Source: Meghimatium bilineatum
Lineage: Eukaryota > Mollusca > Gastropoda > Stylommatophora > Philomycidae
Direction: 5' to 3'
Assembly (NCBI GenBank): GCA_034231615.1
Contig: CM067318.1
Location: forward strand, 34,629,382 to 34,693,381
DNA: 64,000 nucleotides
How positions within the stretch are numbered: position 1 is the first letter of the stretch; each line of letters starts with the position of its first letter. Of the stretch, positions 33,414-44,900 are shown one piece after another. The notes beneath the pieces are model-generated. The model did no database searches. It had not been told where the DNA came from and saw only the letters and a program-made list of their open reading frames with translations. Position numbers and translations under genes: made by a program.

Positions 33414-35130
33414 TCATCATCAAGTGTCGTCTCCGTAACGCAGATTGGCTGCAAAAGATCTTCAACATCCATTGCCTCTTGTTTTGGTGGTGTACTCTGC
33501 TAGACTATAACATGTCCATCTTGTGACGTTAATCTCACACTTTTATCTCTACCTACCTCTTGCTCGCTTCCCTTCGGTTGTACCCTCAAGTAAGGTCTTC
33601 ATCAAGGTATGATGTCCTTTATTGTGTTAGAAATATTTTATTTGCCTGATATTTATTTCCCTTAATAATTCGTTCTTCAAATTAAGTGTTGTTAGAACCT
33701 TTTTGTTTGTTCTCTTCTCTTTCCATGATATTCTCCCTATTCTTCTGTATATTCCCTTCTCATTGGCATCAATTATGTCTTCTAGCTGCTTGTTTAATGT
33801 CCATGTTTCTGAGCCATACATTAATATAGAATAGATGTAGCATTTTATAATTTTCTTTTTAACTTGACTGTAATTCGTTTAAATGTTACTATTTTCCTTA
33901 TCCTTTTTTAAAGTAATTTTAGTCCTTCCTATTCTCCATTTAATTTCTGCTTCACATCTGCTGTTATTTTTTATTATGTGTCCAAGATATATTGATACTG
34001 TTCTACATTGTATAGTTTCTCTCCATGTATGTTTATGATTAGCGCCTGATCTTCTGTGACTTTTCTGATTATTATGGTTTTTGTGTGTGGATATTTATAT
34101 CTAGTCCATATTCTTTATTTTATTTATCGATTTTTATTTTTGTTAGTCTTTGTAGTTCATGTTCACTTTCTGAAGAAAAATGTTTCATCTGCATATCTCA
34201 GGTTGTTTATTTTTTTCCGTTGATTTAGAGTCCTGGCATTTCTTTTATATTTTTAAAGATATTATATGTGTAGATATTAAATAGGCTGGATGATAAAATA
34301 CATCCTTGTCTTACCCCTCTTCCTATTTTTATGTATGATGAGTAGCTGTTTTCACACCTTATTGATGCAGTATGTTCCAAATATATATTTCTAATCAGTC
34401 TGATATCTTTTCATCTATGCCTATTTCTTGAAGACATTTATTACTTTTTCATGTTGGACTCTGTCAAAGGCCTTGTTGTAGCCTATTAAGCAAATATAGA
34501 TACTTTTTTGAACTTCTATATATTTATCTATGATTAGTCGGTTACTATACATAGCTTCTCTGGTTCCATTGTTCTTCACCGACCCCCCGTGTCTATCTTA
34601 TTGTTAATTCTTTCATTTATTATCTTGAGTAGTATTTTAGCTATGTGATTCATTAAACGTATTGTTCTATGTTTTGCATAGTCCACAGCCATGGGCTTCT
34701 TATGTGGTCATATGAATATTGATGATATTTTGGCTGCAAAAGATCTTCAACATCCATTGCCTCTTGTTTTGGTGGTGTACTCTGCTAGACTATAACCTGT
34801 CCATCTTGTGACGTTACTCTCACACTTTTATCTCTACCTACCTCTTGCTCGCTTCCCTTCGGTTTTGCCCTCAAGTAAGGTCTTCATCAAGGTATGATGT
34901 CCTTTATTGTGTTCGAAATATTTTATTTGCCTGATATTGATTATTGATGACTGTCTTTAGGTATGTGGTGTGTTTGATATATGTCATTGTAAAGTTCTGT
35001 GATAGCTTCCATACCAAATGTATATAGAGTTTTTATTATGTCTGCTGTTATATTATCGGAGCTTGCAATTTTTCCACATTTTATTGATTTTATTGCGGTT
35101 TCTACTACTTGTGCTAATTGTTGTATTTTA
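33414..35130 (-). mobile_element. RTE/BovB-like LINE with a nested truncated copy
   Basis: On the minus strand, from 35130 downward: a TAIKSIKCGK block and ADIIKTLYTFGMEAITELYN near 35070-34990 come first. CRTIRLMNHIAKILL (34683-34640), NKAFDRVQHEK (34478-34446), NNLRYADET (34209-34183) and YGSETWTLNKQLEDIIDA (33820-33767) follow. The RT box is YADE rather than YADD. Frame breaks are frequent. Sister copies are 13600-14620 (+) and 19790-20465 (-). The segment 34728-34935 interrupts the ORF and repeats 33445-33655. Confidence 0.85.
34728..34935 (-). mobile_element. short 5'-truncated copy of the same LINE's 3' end
   Basis: Nearly identical to 33445-33655 (ggctgcaaaagatcttcaac through ttatttgcctgatatt) in the same orientation. 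The ATTGATGA word appears on both sides (34717-34724 and just right of 34940), as a target duplication would. It may be a retrotransposed 3' fragment or a segmental copy. Confidence 0.7.
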
Positions 35131-35139
35131 ACAAAAAAT

Positions 35140-35610
35140 TACTTCATTAGTTCTACAAGTAAATTCAAGTAGGAAGCGAGAGGATAAATTATAAATTCTT
35201 AAGACCAACGTGAATTGAACCAGTTCGTTCTGATGGCACTAAACCGCCTGGCAACAAGAGTAAACGGGTTTTTCCGTGCTTGACTAACCAATAAAAGATG
35301 CGATTTTGTCAAGACATTCAAACTGTGTACGCAAGCCACTTTGAACGACCAATGGAGACAAGGTCTATTACCATAACAACGAACATCCCGTACAAGTATT
35401 TAAGTATTCTCAGTAACAACAAACATATAACATGCGTATTAGTTCTACAAGGGCCAATAGGTCTTCTTGTAAATACGGATAACATATATAGACAGTACAA
35501 TTTTGCTTCAAATAATTGTTTATACAAGTAGATTCAAGTAGGAAGCGAGTAGATAAATTAAATATTCTTAAGACCAACGGGAATTGAACGAAGCCGTTAG
35601 TTCATTAGTT
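35140..35610 (-). repeat. dispersed repeat, family D, copy 2
   Basis: Matches 2300-2745. A 60-bp segment (caagtaggaagcgag...gaattgaac) occurs at both ends (35165-35225 and 35536-35596), as in a SINE dimer or an LTR-like unit. The minus strand carries TTGCCAGGCGGTTTAG and GGTTCAATTC, which fit weak Pol III A and B boxes. Confidence 0.6.
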
Positions 35611-35649
35611 CTTTACCATTCCTAATTCACACACAAAATTTCAATTATA

Positions 35650-35872
35650 AAAACACATTCATTACTGCATGTTTTTCTGTGAAGGAGTGCAGGGAGGTTT
35701 TCTATGGGCTGTGAAAATAGAGGCCGTTTTGCCATAGCAGATGCCGCGTTATGTACAGGAAGGATTTTGATTGTATCTCCGAAAGAAAAAATCCTCTCCC
35801 AACCGTTGTTTGAACCCGGGACCTCAAGGGTCTGAGAACGGCGTTCTAACCATACGGCCATGCACTCTATTG
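35650..35872 (-). mobile_element. tRNA-derived SINE, family B, with target duplication
   Basis: TCAATTATA at 35641-35649 and 35873-35881 flanks the element. On the minus strand the head has TGGCCGTATGGTTAGAACG (A box) and GGTTCAAAC (B box), followed by the family B body. The copy at 9120-9265 shares the head and the block gtacaggaa..tttattg. Confidence 0.8.
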
Positions 35873-35914
35873 TCAATTATATGAGTTCTATATTCGCTGA
35901 GATACATAATTTTG

Positions 35915-36090
35915 AATTCAGACCCCGCCGAAGACGGATGTGTCGGGCCATTGGCGCAAATAAAATGGCGACACAACGCATTTCCATTTTCTGGACTACA
36001 TCCTGCTGGAAATATACCAGGACCATGATCCAGCTAGATCCAGTTGGAGTTTGAGAATGAACGAAGAAGAAGGAGAATTCAGACAAAGCT
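35915..36090 (+). repeat. dispersed repeat, family E, copy with (GAA)n tail
   Basis: cgccgaagacggatgtgtcg, tggcgacacaacgcatttcc, ctacatcctgctggaaat, and the end gagaatgaacgaagaagaagg. The same blocks in reverse order are at 62690-62880. Confidence 0.85.
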
Positions 36091-36408
36091 AGTGAAACGT
36101 GCTATAATAAATGATTTAGCCACATAACAAATTACATCAGTTAATGATTAAGAAACACTGGTAAGAAATGCTTGAAAAGGACATATCTAAAGCAAATTCT
36201 AGTGAAAACTGGGATCTGCAGTAGTAGAAAAACAAACCATGGTTTTGACTTCACTCGTTATTCGTGGTTTGAAATAAAAATTATCTTGTGGTTCTCCCAT
36301 CCCCACAGGTGTAGGTTGATAGTGCGCTTTCTCTGAGAACGTCCAGGGATATAGCCATAACTACTAGCAAATGCATTGAACAAAACTGTCTGGGCAGTCA
36401 CTGACAAG

Positions 36409-36575
36409 CAGGGCCGGCCCTAACAATTGAGGGGCACAATGCGAAACGGATTGCGCGGGGCCCAGTCTGGGTAGGAAAGAGGATAATAAAATAAATTCTA
36501 ATAAGAATTTATGGGCCTATAAAGTGCGGGGCCCACTGCGGCCGCATAGGTTGCAATGGCCTAAGACCGGCCCTG
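36409..36575. mobile_element. hAT-type MITE with perfect 8-bp target duplication
   Basis: CTGACAAG occurs exactly at 36401-36408 and 36576-36583. Ends are CAGGGCCGGCCCTAA and (reverse complement of the right end) CAGGGCCGGTCTTAG. The body is rich in ggggccc words. It has no coding capacity. Confidence 0.93.
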
Positions 36576-36639
36576 CTGACAAGGAAGCTAAACATTTGTA
36601 CGGAGAGATAGTATACTGTGGCATGGTTCATAACTGAGG

Positions 36640-36930
36640 TTAACATTTACCTGTGTAATGAGAGCTAACAGTACCTTTACTTTTTATTTTACCTGTATAA
36701 TGAAAGATAACATTACCTTTACTTTTACCTGTATAATGAAAGCTAACATTACCTTTATCTTTTACCTGTATAATAAAAGCTAACATTACCTTTACCTTTT
36801 ACCTATATAATGAAAGCTAACATTGCCTTTATCTTTTACCTGCACAATGAAAGTTAACATTACCTTTATCGTTTACCTGTACAATGAAAGCTAACATTAC
36901 CTTTAACTTTTACCTGTATAATGAGAGCTA
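36640..36930. repeat. about 37-bp tandem repeat, 8 copies
   Basis: Unit taacattacctttacttttacctgtataatgaaagc with small changes. Confidence 0.93.
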
Positions 36931-37639
36931 GCAGTGATGTCAATGATCATAAACTACACTGTTTATTTGTTAAATTGCCCAGGCACATATTCCCTGCGTA
37001 TCAACACCTTAGTGCCTGCTCATGCAGATTTTATAGAAGAAAGTTCCTGGTCTATTTTCATGAATCACTTTTTGTATATATTGATTAGTCCCACGGGGAC
37101 ATAGAAATATTATATGTGATGACAAAAAATATATATATATATATCGAATGTCTGTTGATTGAAATGGGGAGGGAAAAAAACAACACATAAAACCTACAGC
37201 GCGAGGAACACTTATTGTTGACATATTTTTTTTGAACGCGTGTTACTTTTATTTCCTGGTTTAATCTACGTTAATTATTTATATTCTCATTCGATCTTGA
37301 TTGTGTTTGTTTCAATAAAATGTGGAATGTAATTTTAGAATTGTTGAATACATATACGATAGATGTGTTCTCTTATTGAACATATGCACTATAGATGTGT
37401 TCTCTTATTGAACATATGGTATATGTCATGTCAGACAACTTTATTGTTGTATATTTAAATTGATTGGAATTACGAGTAATATATATTGTACATTGTTGTA
37501 TACGATGTGGACCATTTTTCTCCATAGCGTTTCGCTTTTATTCATATTCAGAAGACGTCAGTTTTCGTCGTTGTGCAATTGTTTGTTAGAATATGTCTTC
37601 TACTCAGAGGGGTAACAAATAATTATATTGATGAATTTT
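36931..37639. other. no gene recognised
   Basis: A 28-bp duplicate (gatgtgttctcttattgaac) lies at 37364-37420. Nothing else was recognised. Confidence 0.4.
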
Positions 37640-38020
37640 TGTACAGCTTCTTTCAGAGGAAAGTTTCCATATTGATGAAGTCTTGTACAGCTACCCTCAG
37701 AGGAAAGTTTCCATATTGATGAAGTCTTGTACAGCTACCCTCAGAGGAAAGTTTCCATATTGATGAAGTCTTGTACAGCTACCGTCAGAGGAAAGTTTCC
37801 ATATTGATGAAGTCTTGTACAGCTACCGTCAGAGGACAGTTTCCATATTTATGACGTCGTGTTCAGTTTCCGTCAGAGGAAAGTTTCCATATATTGGTAA
37901 AGTCGTGTACAGCTTCCTTCAGTGGAATGTTTCCATATTGATGAAGTCTTGTACAGCTACAGCTAGAGGAAAGTTTCCATATTGATGAAGTCTTGGTCAG
38001 CTAACGTCAGAGAAAGTTAT
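37640..38020. repeat. about 44-bp minisatellite, 8 copies
   Basis: Unit ttccatattgatgaagtctt, gtacagctaccgtcagagga, aag. Confidence 0.95.
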
Positions 38021-38349
38021 CTTATTCATGCATATCATCTACTAGGATTTTATTATTGCATAATGGTCGATTGGATGTTTCACTGGTGATACCTTTAGGA
38101 AAATCGGCATACAACTGTAATAAGCCGTGGCAAGCAACTGTGAACAGGCTTAACAGGCGCAGTTGACAGATAATTGCATTTTGGTTTCCTATATGTACTC
38201 CCCAGCAAAAATGTAGGTTGCCTGGAAGAGTAACGCCTACAGCACTAAGCTCCGTAGTTTCAAGCGAGAAAGCTTCAGAAATCTCAGAAATCTTAAACGT
38301 CACGATGCGGAATCGAACTTCGACTTTATGAGAACAATACAATTGGCAT

Positions 38350-38495
38350 CAACCATTATGCTAGAGAGATTATATAGAGATTACATAACAAATGTATTAA
38401 CCATATGCCAGAGAGATTATATAGATATTATAGAACGAATGTATTAACCATATGCCAGAGATTGTACAGAGATTATAGGACTAATGAATTAAGAG
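38350..38495. repeat. about 52-bp repeat, 3 copies
   Basis: Unit gccagagagattatatagag plus attatagaacaaatgtattaaccata, imperfect. Confidence 0.85.
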
Positions 38496-38767
38496 AATAT
38501 TAAGCCATTTTAGTGGGATATGTTAGATACTTTACTAAGAATCAATCACTTTATGCGAAATATAAAATTCTTTGTAAATGTATGCCATTTATTAGACCTT
38601 CTAGACACAAAGAAAAAAAGGAATGCTGCAATCTGTACACAATATGAGTATGATAGTTTTCTCTCGTCTTCACAGACTGTCAGCAAGCAGGTCACTGTAA
38701 AATCTCAAAGGAGCCATTTTTTTTTCTTTTTCGTTTTATACCCTTTGATTTGACTTTACATCATCAC

Positions 38768-38962
38768 AGGTAAAATTGTTCATCCTGACCATTAAATTGG
38801 TAAAATTGTTCATCCTGACCATTAAATTGGTGAAATTGTTCATCCTGACCATTAAATTGGTGAAATTGTTCATCCTGACCATTAAATTGGTGAAATTGTT
38901 CATCCTGACCATTAAATTGGTGAAATTGTTCATCCTGACCATTAAATTAGTGAAATTGTTCA
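38768..38962. repeat. 30-bp tandem repeat, 6.5 copies
   Basis: Unit aaattgttcatcctgaccat plus taaattggtg. The unit is a multiple of three and lacks stops in two frames, so there are false open frames on both strands. Confidence 0.97.
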
Positions 38963-39711
38963 AACACATATTCCCTGCGTTTCACACACGATTTATTGGT
39001 CGTGTAGATTTTACAAATTCCCTTTCCCATTTGCACTAACAACCTCTCGGATCTGTTTATTATATCTCAAAGGGAAAGAACAAGAAAAACTGCAGGAGAT
39101 GCCAGAAGATCGCTTAATATACCATCAACTGCCTTAGGGCCTCCTCTCCAGATTATCTTTTAAGGATTGGACCCACTTAACCTAAGACAACTCTTGTGTT
39201 AATTCATAAGGCAACGAAAAAATAAGTAAGACAAAACACAGGACTAAGAAATCGAGACAAAATATGTATTGGCATTGATTTTCTCACAGGTTGTCAGCAT
39301 ATCCCCCAGGTTTGTTTTTTAGTCACCTTCTACGACATGTCTGGAATAAAACAGTGACCGTTTTCTTAGCAACATGAACTAGAAATACAAGCCCATTTTT
39401 GCATACATGGATTATAATGCTATAGTATGCTCAATTATCAATAAGGCGAATGCACTGCAATCATTTTCTACGCCCATGTCCAGTAGTTCTAGTTTAAAAT
39501 TATAAATTATAAAATTATAAATATCCATTGTGATTCATTGAGTCTCACACATGTTCATCTAGAAATAAAGATGGATATTCACAGGTGTGCTAAAATTCAC
39601 AGAAAGAGTCGGCTATTACCAAATTTAGCCGAGACCGAGAATCTCTCGTACAATATTTACAATTAGTTCTCCAGAATAGCCCTGCGTGCTGATCTCACGC
39701 GGCGTCACTTT
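38963..39711. other. no gene recognised
   Basis: No coding or mobile feature seen. Confidence 0.4.
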
Positions 39712-39719
39712 TATTAGAG

Positions 39720-39914
39720 CAGTGTTTCCCAAACTTGTGTTTACCATGCCCCACCTAGGTCTTTCTAACAGTCCCCTATCTAACATATACATATTTTTTA
39801 TATTAAAAACTAGAATTATTTCCTAAATGAGGCCTAATTACATGTTCGAATCCCCCCTTCTGAACAATCAAATTGCCCCCCTGTGGGGCGTAGACCCCAC
39901 ATTGGGAAAGACTG
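39720..39914. mobile_element. hAT-type MITE (CAGTGTTTCCCAA ends) with perfect target duplication
   Basis: TATTAGAG occurs exactly at 39712-39719 and 39915-39922. The left end CAGTGTTTCCCAAACTTG matches the reverse complement of the right end, CAGTCTTTCCCAATGTGG, over the first 13 positions with one mismatch. The inside has the gcccccctgtggggcgtaga hairpin-like block usual in this group. It is 195 bp and non-coding. Confidence 0.95.
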
Positions 39915-40055
39915 TATTAGAGGAAACGACTAGTTGTAAGTCAATTTGTGTGCACTCTATCTTGTCGGCCAATGAAAAGTGGGAATAAAATCAGATATGC
40001 AAAAGTAATCTACACAGCTTGAGATCAGAAGGTAGAAAAATTATAGAGAAAAAGT

Positions 40056-40057
<2 letters not shown>

Positions 40058-40091
<34 letters not shown>
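40058..40091. repeat. (AT)n microsatellite
   Basis: About 17 units. Confidence 0.97.
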
Positions 40092-40093
<2 letters not shown>

Positions 40094-40129
40094 CATATAC
40101 TGTTAATACTTGTATTTTAATAAGTGAAG

Positions 40130-40325
40130 TATACGTATAAATTATCTGTTAAGTAAATTTTTTAATTATCTATGAAATAAAAGCATAAATTACATGTGAA
40201 ATAAAAGTATAAACTGTATGTGAAATAAAAGTATAAATTATCTTTTAAACAAAAGTATAAATTATCTGTGAAATAAAAGTATACATTATCTATGAAATAA
40301 AAGTATAAATTACCTGTAACATGAG
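40130..40325. repeat. about 24-bp tandem repeat, 8 copies
   Basis: Unit ataaaagtataaattatctgtgaa, imperfect. Confidence 0.93.
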
Positions 40326-40964
40326 GGTATTAAAAAATATAAAATATTTGTATCTACTATATCTCTAGTTACATTTACAAGTTTTAATTTAATTAACAAT
40401 ATGTACTCAACAGAACAACATATACTGTTTATATGAACAACATATACTGTTTATATGAACAACATATACTGTTTATATATTCCTTTCACTCATCTTCTCA
40501 TTTTTTTCTCTATCTTTTCCACTCTCCTCCTTCAACCATTTTCTTTTACCATCACACGTTTTCCTACATAATATCACCGTCTATTTATTAATCAATCACC
40601 ACTCTATTTCTCCATTTCTTTCCTTCTCTCCATCTCCTTTCTTCTCCATCTCTCACACGCTCTACGTTAATGAATAAGCTTACGTATATGTTTTGTACAT
40701 ACAGAGAAAGAATCATATTCTGTATAGTACTCTGAAACTCATTGTTTGTTGGGAGAGTTGAAATTACCACTTGCTGGCTTTGGAAGAAAGTCAATACATG
40801 CATCGCGGGGAGGATACTTGAGATTGTAACAGGAGGTGATTAATGGTAGCGCAACATAAAGTAGATTGTTTGAACATTTTGTGTGAATATTTGTTCAGAA
40901 TTGATAAACCAGAATTAATCGCCGTTCATAATATTTCTTCTCCAATGAGTTAAACATAAGAATT
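40326..40964. other. no gene recognised
   Basis: A 22-bp unit (gaacaacatatactgtttatat) is repeated three times at 40412-40478. A pyrimidine-rich stretch lies at 40480-40660. Confidence 0.45.
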
Positions 40965-41195
40965 ACCTTGAATAAATTTAGTATCCGTCTCAAGGAGTTA
41001 AACGTAAAAATATCTTGCATAACTTTAGTATCCCGTACCAAGGAGTTGAATATAAGAAATATCTTGCATAACTTTAGTATCCCGTACCAAGGAGTTGAAT
41101 ATAAGACAAACCTTGCATAACTTTAGTATCCCGTACCTAGGAGTTTAATATAAGAAAAACCTTGCATGATTTTAGTATTCCGTACCGAGAAGTTT
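40965..41195. repeat. about 48-bp minisatellite, left block
   Basis: Unit aactttagtatcccgtacca, aggagttgaatataag, aaataccttgcat. It continues at 41399-41545. Confidence 0.93.
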
Positions 41196-41398
41196 CCCGT
41201 AATGCCTTCATGTGGACACCAGACGGGAAAAAATAAAACAGGGAAGGCCAAAAACAAACGCTCAGAAGAAAATTTATGAATGAATTAAAATCAACAGGCA
41301 TAAAAGCACAAGACTTGCAATCCTTAGCCTCTGACCGACAAGCATGGAGAACTATGACATCCGCCCTATGTGCCAAACTCAGCACAAGGGGAACTGAC
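41196..41398 (+). mobile_element. LINE 3' end inserted in a minisatellite, (ACTG)n tail
   Basis: Reading: WTPDGK, then NREGQKQTLRRKFMNELK, STGIKAQDLQSLASDRQAW and RTMTSALCAKLSTRGTD, stop. It ends gaactgactgactgg. Same family as 16376-16854 and 44385-44900. It is the last 60 or so codons only. Confidence 0.85.
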
Positions 41399-41545
41399 TG
41401 ACTGGACGAAGAGTTAAACATATGAAATACCTTGCATAAATTTAGTATCCGTCTCAAGAAGTGAAACATAAAAATAGATTGCATAACTTTAGTATCCCGT
41501 ACCAAGGAGTTGAATATAAGAAATACCTTGCATAACTTTAGTATC
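41399..41545. repeat. about 48-bp minisatellite, right block
   Basis: Three further units of the 40965 array. Confidence 0.9.
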
Positions 41546-41584
41546 TCATATTTTTAGAGAACTCTAATTGTATTCTTCTTCTTT

Positions 41585-41735
41585 TTCAGCGTTCATTCTC
41601 AAACTCTCTCTCTCTCTATCTCTCATATAGCAGGACAATAGCACAATAGGCACATCCTACTAGATTTACAGCAGGATGTAACCGAGATCGCCGTTTTATT
41701 TGCACAAATGGCCTGTTACATCCGTCTTCGGTAGA
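41585..41735 (-). repeat. dispersed repeat, family E, copy
   Basis: Starts (plus view) with a CTT-rich stretch, then gcgttcattctcaaact, a (CT)n run, agcaggatgtaaccgagatc and gttacatccgtcttcggt. Confidence 0.8.
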
Positions 41736-41739
41736 TATT

Positions 41740-41985
41740 TAATTATATTATTTATGATGTTTTATAACTTTCATATCCCGTACATTTAAAAGGCGCTAAT
41801 TATATCATTTGTGATGTTTATATAACTTTAGTGTCCATACCTTTAAAAGGCGCTAGTTATATCATTTGCCGTATCTGTATAATTTTAGAATCCATACTTT
41901 TATAGGGCATAAGTTATATAATTTGTGATGTTTGTTTAACTTTAGTATTCATTCTTTTAAAGGGCGATAGTTACCTCGTTTGGTT
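41740..41985. repeat. about 59-bp repeat, 4 copies
   Basis: Unit agttatatcatttgtgatgt, ttatataactttagtgtcca, taccttttaaagggcgct, diverged. Confidence 0.88.
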
Positions 41986-42213
41986 ATGTCGTCTAAAAAG
42001 AGTAAACGATTGACTTTATTGTACTAGGGTTTACGTTTATGCACTTCGTCCCATCCAAGTCCACCTTGCCTGCCACTAGTGCAACATAATGACGTGCAAA
42101 TGATTTTACAATGCTCTCTTGCAAATCCAGTGTTAGCTGATAACTAAGATCCTAATATATTCCAAAAAGAGGGCCACCGGTTTAAAGAGATTGAGAAACA
42201 CTGTTTTAAATCA

Positions 42214-42769
42214 CCAATATTCATTAGAAGTGGTTGACTGAAGTCCGGCCTGGCATGTATATATATTTTAGTATATGTATATATGTATATATATTTTAGT
42301 TTGGAAAAGAGCGTGACAAAAGTGGGCTAATAGAAGACCATCATGTGTTCAAATCTGTCTCCAGAGTAATTATGATCGCCGATTCCAAAAAGCGTCACAT
42401 AACACGGCTGATGCGACTGATCTTTGATCAAGTTTTGTGTATTTTGTATCACCATCAACGAAAAGCACGAAAATAGTCAGATCATCCAAGATAAGGATGG
42501 CTGTGTAGGATCAGCGATACAGAATATACTAGAGAAGCACTTTATAAATCAATTTTACACTATCCATACTATTGATGGAGACAAACACGTCTTCTCTCGT
42601 TCTACGCCTCTAATTCTACACCTCTTCTCTCTTTCTTCGCCTCTTCTCTCATTCTACATCTCACATTCTACCTCCTCTTCTTGGCGTTTATATTGGGAAC
42701 TTGAAAGTGTGAGAGTGTTCAACTACAGTAAAAACTTAGTAAAAACAGAGTAATACAGTTTGGATTATC
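42214..42769. other. no gene recognised
   Basis: The 109-codon frame at 42424-42753 has no recognisable feature. Part of it is a low-complexity tct-rich stretch. Confidence 0.4.
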
Positions 42770-42875
42770 ACTGGAAACATGTAAGATGATAAGCAAAAAC
42801 TGACGTTTCGACCACATGGCTTTTATCAAGAATAGAAAACACGACGATCAAAAATCAGAGCTGAAATAAAACAAG
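42770..42875 (-). mobile_element. Penelope-like terminal repeat remnant
   Basis: Contains actgacgtttcgaccacatg and gcttttatcaag, the layout found at Penelope element ends. Opposite orientation to 20560-20700. Confidence 0.45.
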
Positions 42876-42944
42876 TACATTTGTAACTATATACTAAACA
42901 TCACGTTTGTAAGATATAAATATAATAATATGATTGTTCTTTTG

Positions 42945-43160
42945 TTTGTATGTTTGTTTGTTTGAGAACCGCAGGAATTATGAGCGGTTAGCTATTCCTA
43001 TGTACAATGGGGAGGTTTATGAGCTTTCTTTCATACCCAGGAAGCTTCACCTTTCGGCCTGGTGCAATGCCTATTGGAGGAACCTTCTACTCAAGGGGGT
43101 TGGGGGTACATATAATAATACGAACGTGACATATATGCTCGACATGCTTCTGTAATATAT
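42945..43160 (+). repeat. dispersed repeat, family G, copy 1
   Basis: Matches 43945-44135: tttgtttgagaaccgcagga, gcggttagct, gagctttctttcatacccag, cggcctggtgcaatgcct and gaaccttctactca. Confidence 0.85.
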
Positions 43161-43944
43161 AAATATAGCAATAAAATTATTTCATGTACAGAAAATTTTA
43201 TTGAACTATTGTTTAATTTTTAGGAGCTACAGATACATATAAACGTTCGGCTTCCGAGTCACAAGCACGTTCGACTGAAGTGTGTTTTTCAGGCACCCAC
43301 TAACTACTCTGCCACCGAACAAACTTTTTTTAAGAGAGACTAGGATCAAATGTTACTTCGAGATATCACAATCTATACAAGCCATCTGTGTTTTGTTTAT
43401 CCAAGATGAGCTGTGACTAAACAAAATAACAGATGGAACACATGGCTGATTGATACATCAACGACCTCACTTCGATCACTTATTGATCTGACGTCCTGGA
43501 AGACATTTCGTAAGTTTACAAAATGTTTACTGTTGTCATTAAAATTTCAGTCACATAGGAAGCCCTCATTATTGAACTTCGTGTCAGATTTTTCGCACTT
43601 TTCAGTATTCACGGAAATGACTGTTTGATGAGTGGTCTAAGTCTTCCAATCTTATGTCTTTGTAATCTCCAGTTCACAAACTAGCGTAAGGTACCGGACT
43701 ATCGTGTTGTTCTGTACGTGTTCATGTATAAAGCATAATAGGACATCTATGTTTGTAAATGTCATTTGAAATATTTCACAGTCGTAAATATCACATATAT
43801 CAACGAATAATTATTGTCAATATTCAGTTGTTGTAGAGTTGTATCACGGCTTTCTAGATAAGCAAGGCTATGATATGTGATTTGTGACGTCAGGAAAAGA
43901 GTAAAATTATGTTATGTTGCTATTTTTGCAAATGTTTGTGTTCT
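43161..43944. other. no gene recognised
   Basis: AT-rich spacer between two family G copies. Confidence 0.4.
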
Positions 43945-44250
43945 TGTTTGTTTGAGAACCACAGGAATTGCGAGCGATTAGCTCTTACTTCATTTGTGCG
44001 GTGCGGTGGTTATTCTGAGCTTTCTTTCAAACACAGGAGACTTAAACTGTCGGCTTAGTGCAATGCCTTTTGAAGGAGCCTTCTACTCAGAGGTGGGTCT
44101 CTAACTGTATGTATATATGACATGCTACAAAGCTTCCATAAGAGAACCTCAATAAAAATGCATGTCATCGACTAAGGTTTTCTGTTTCATGGGTGTTTTG
44201 TCTAGTGGGCCATTGGTGAGACCCACAGACGCAACCGCATGCGTAAATGG
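43945..44250 (+). repeat. dispersed repeat, family G, copy 2
   Basis: Longer than copy 1. Its right half (44125-44250: gcatgtcatcgactaagg, gggtgttttgtctagtgg, cgcaaccgcat) matches the minus strand of 49955-50095. Confidence 0.85.
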
Positions 44251-44384
44251 TTGTATTATACAGGTGAACATTTTCTGTAGAAAGACCATTAATATTGAAT
44301 ATTATTATTATTGTTATACTAACACTAAGCTCAGTTACGTACATTCTTGGCTAATCGTATACAGCGCGTGATACATGTCTGTGT

Positions 44385-44900
44385 AAGCGTATTTCAAAAT
44401 GTTTTACAATATTAGTTATTCCTCTAGGGCTTAAGACGGCACATAGAGCGGATGTTATAGATGTCCATGTCGCTAATTTCATTGCAATTTGCTTTAGATC
44501 TTCATTGTTTCTGATACCGATGGTGAAACGTTCTCTTGTATTAGTTCTACGTAAAGTTTCTTTTGGTCTTCTTCGTTTTCTCTTGCCTTTTGGTGACCAC
44601 ATCAAAGCTTGCCAGGGGAGTCTTTCATTATCTATTCGTAGCGCATGTCAGATGTAATTCCATCGACGCCTTCTGATATAGATGGATTTGATTCTTGTGT
44701 GACAACTGTGTTTGATTTGAAGTCTGACCAACGTATGTTCAGTAGCATTCTAAGACATTTATTTTCAAAGGTGTTTGGTCTTTCTTCTAAGTTTTCTGCT
44801 GCTTTCCAACTTTCGCATCCATATGCTAATGTTGGAATTATGCAGGAGTTGACAATTTTGATTTTTGTGTTATTTCTTAATGTTTTTGAATGCCATATAT
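44385..44900 (-). mobile_element. LINE 3' fragment
   Basis: The minus strand reads IWHSKTLRNNTKIKIVNSCI and IPTLAYGCESWKAAENLEE, FENKCLRMLLNIRWSDFK, KGKRKRRRPKETLRRTNTRE and WTSITSALCAVLSPRGITN. It is colinear with 16376-16854 and better preserved. It ends in gaataactaata. 5'-truncated; the RT core is missing. Confidence 0.88.

Noticed and set aside
42130..42213. Possible hAT end (gagattgagaaacactg) at 42197-42213
   Set aside because: The end looks right, but no matching left end or 8-bp duplication was found; it may be a solo fragment.
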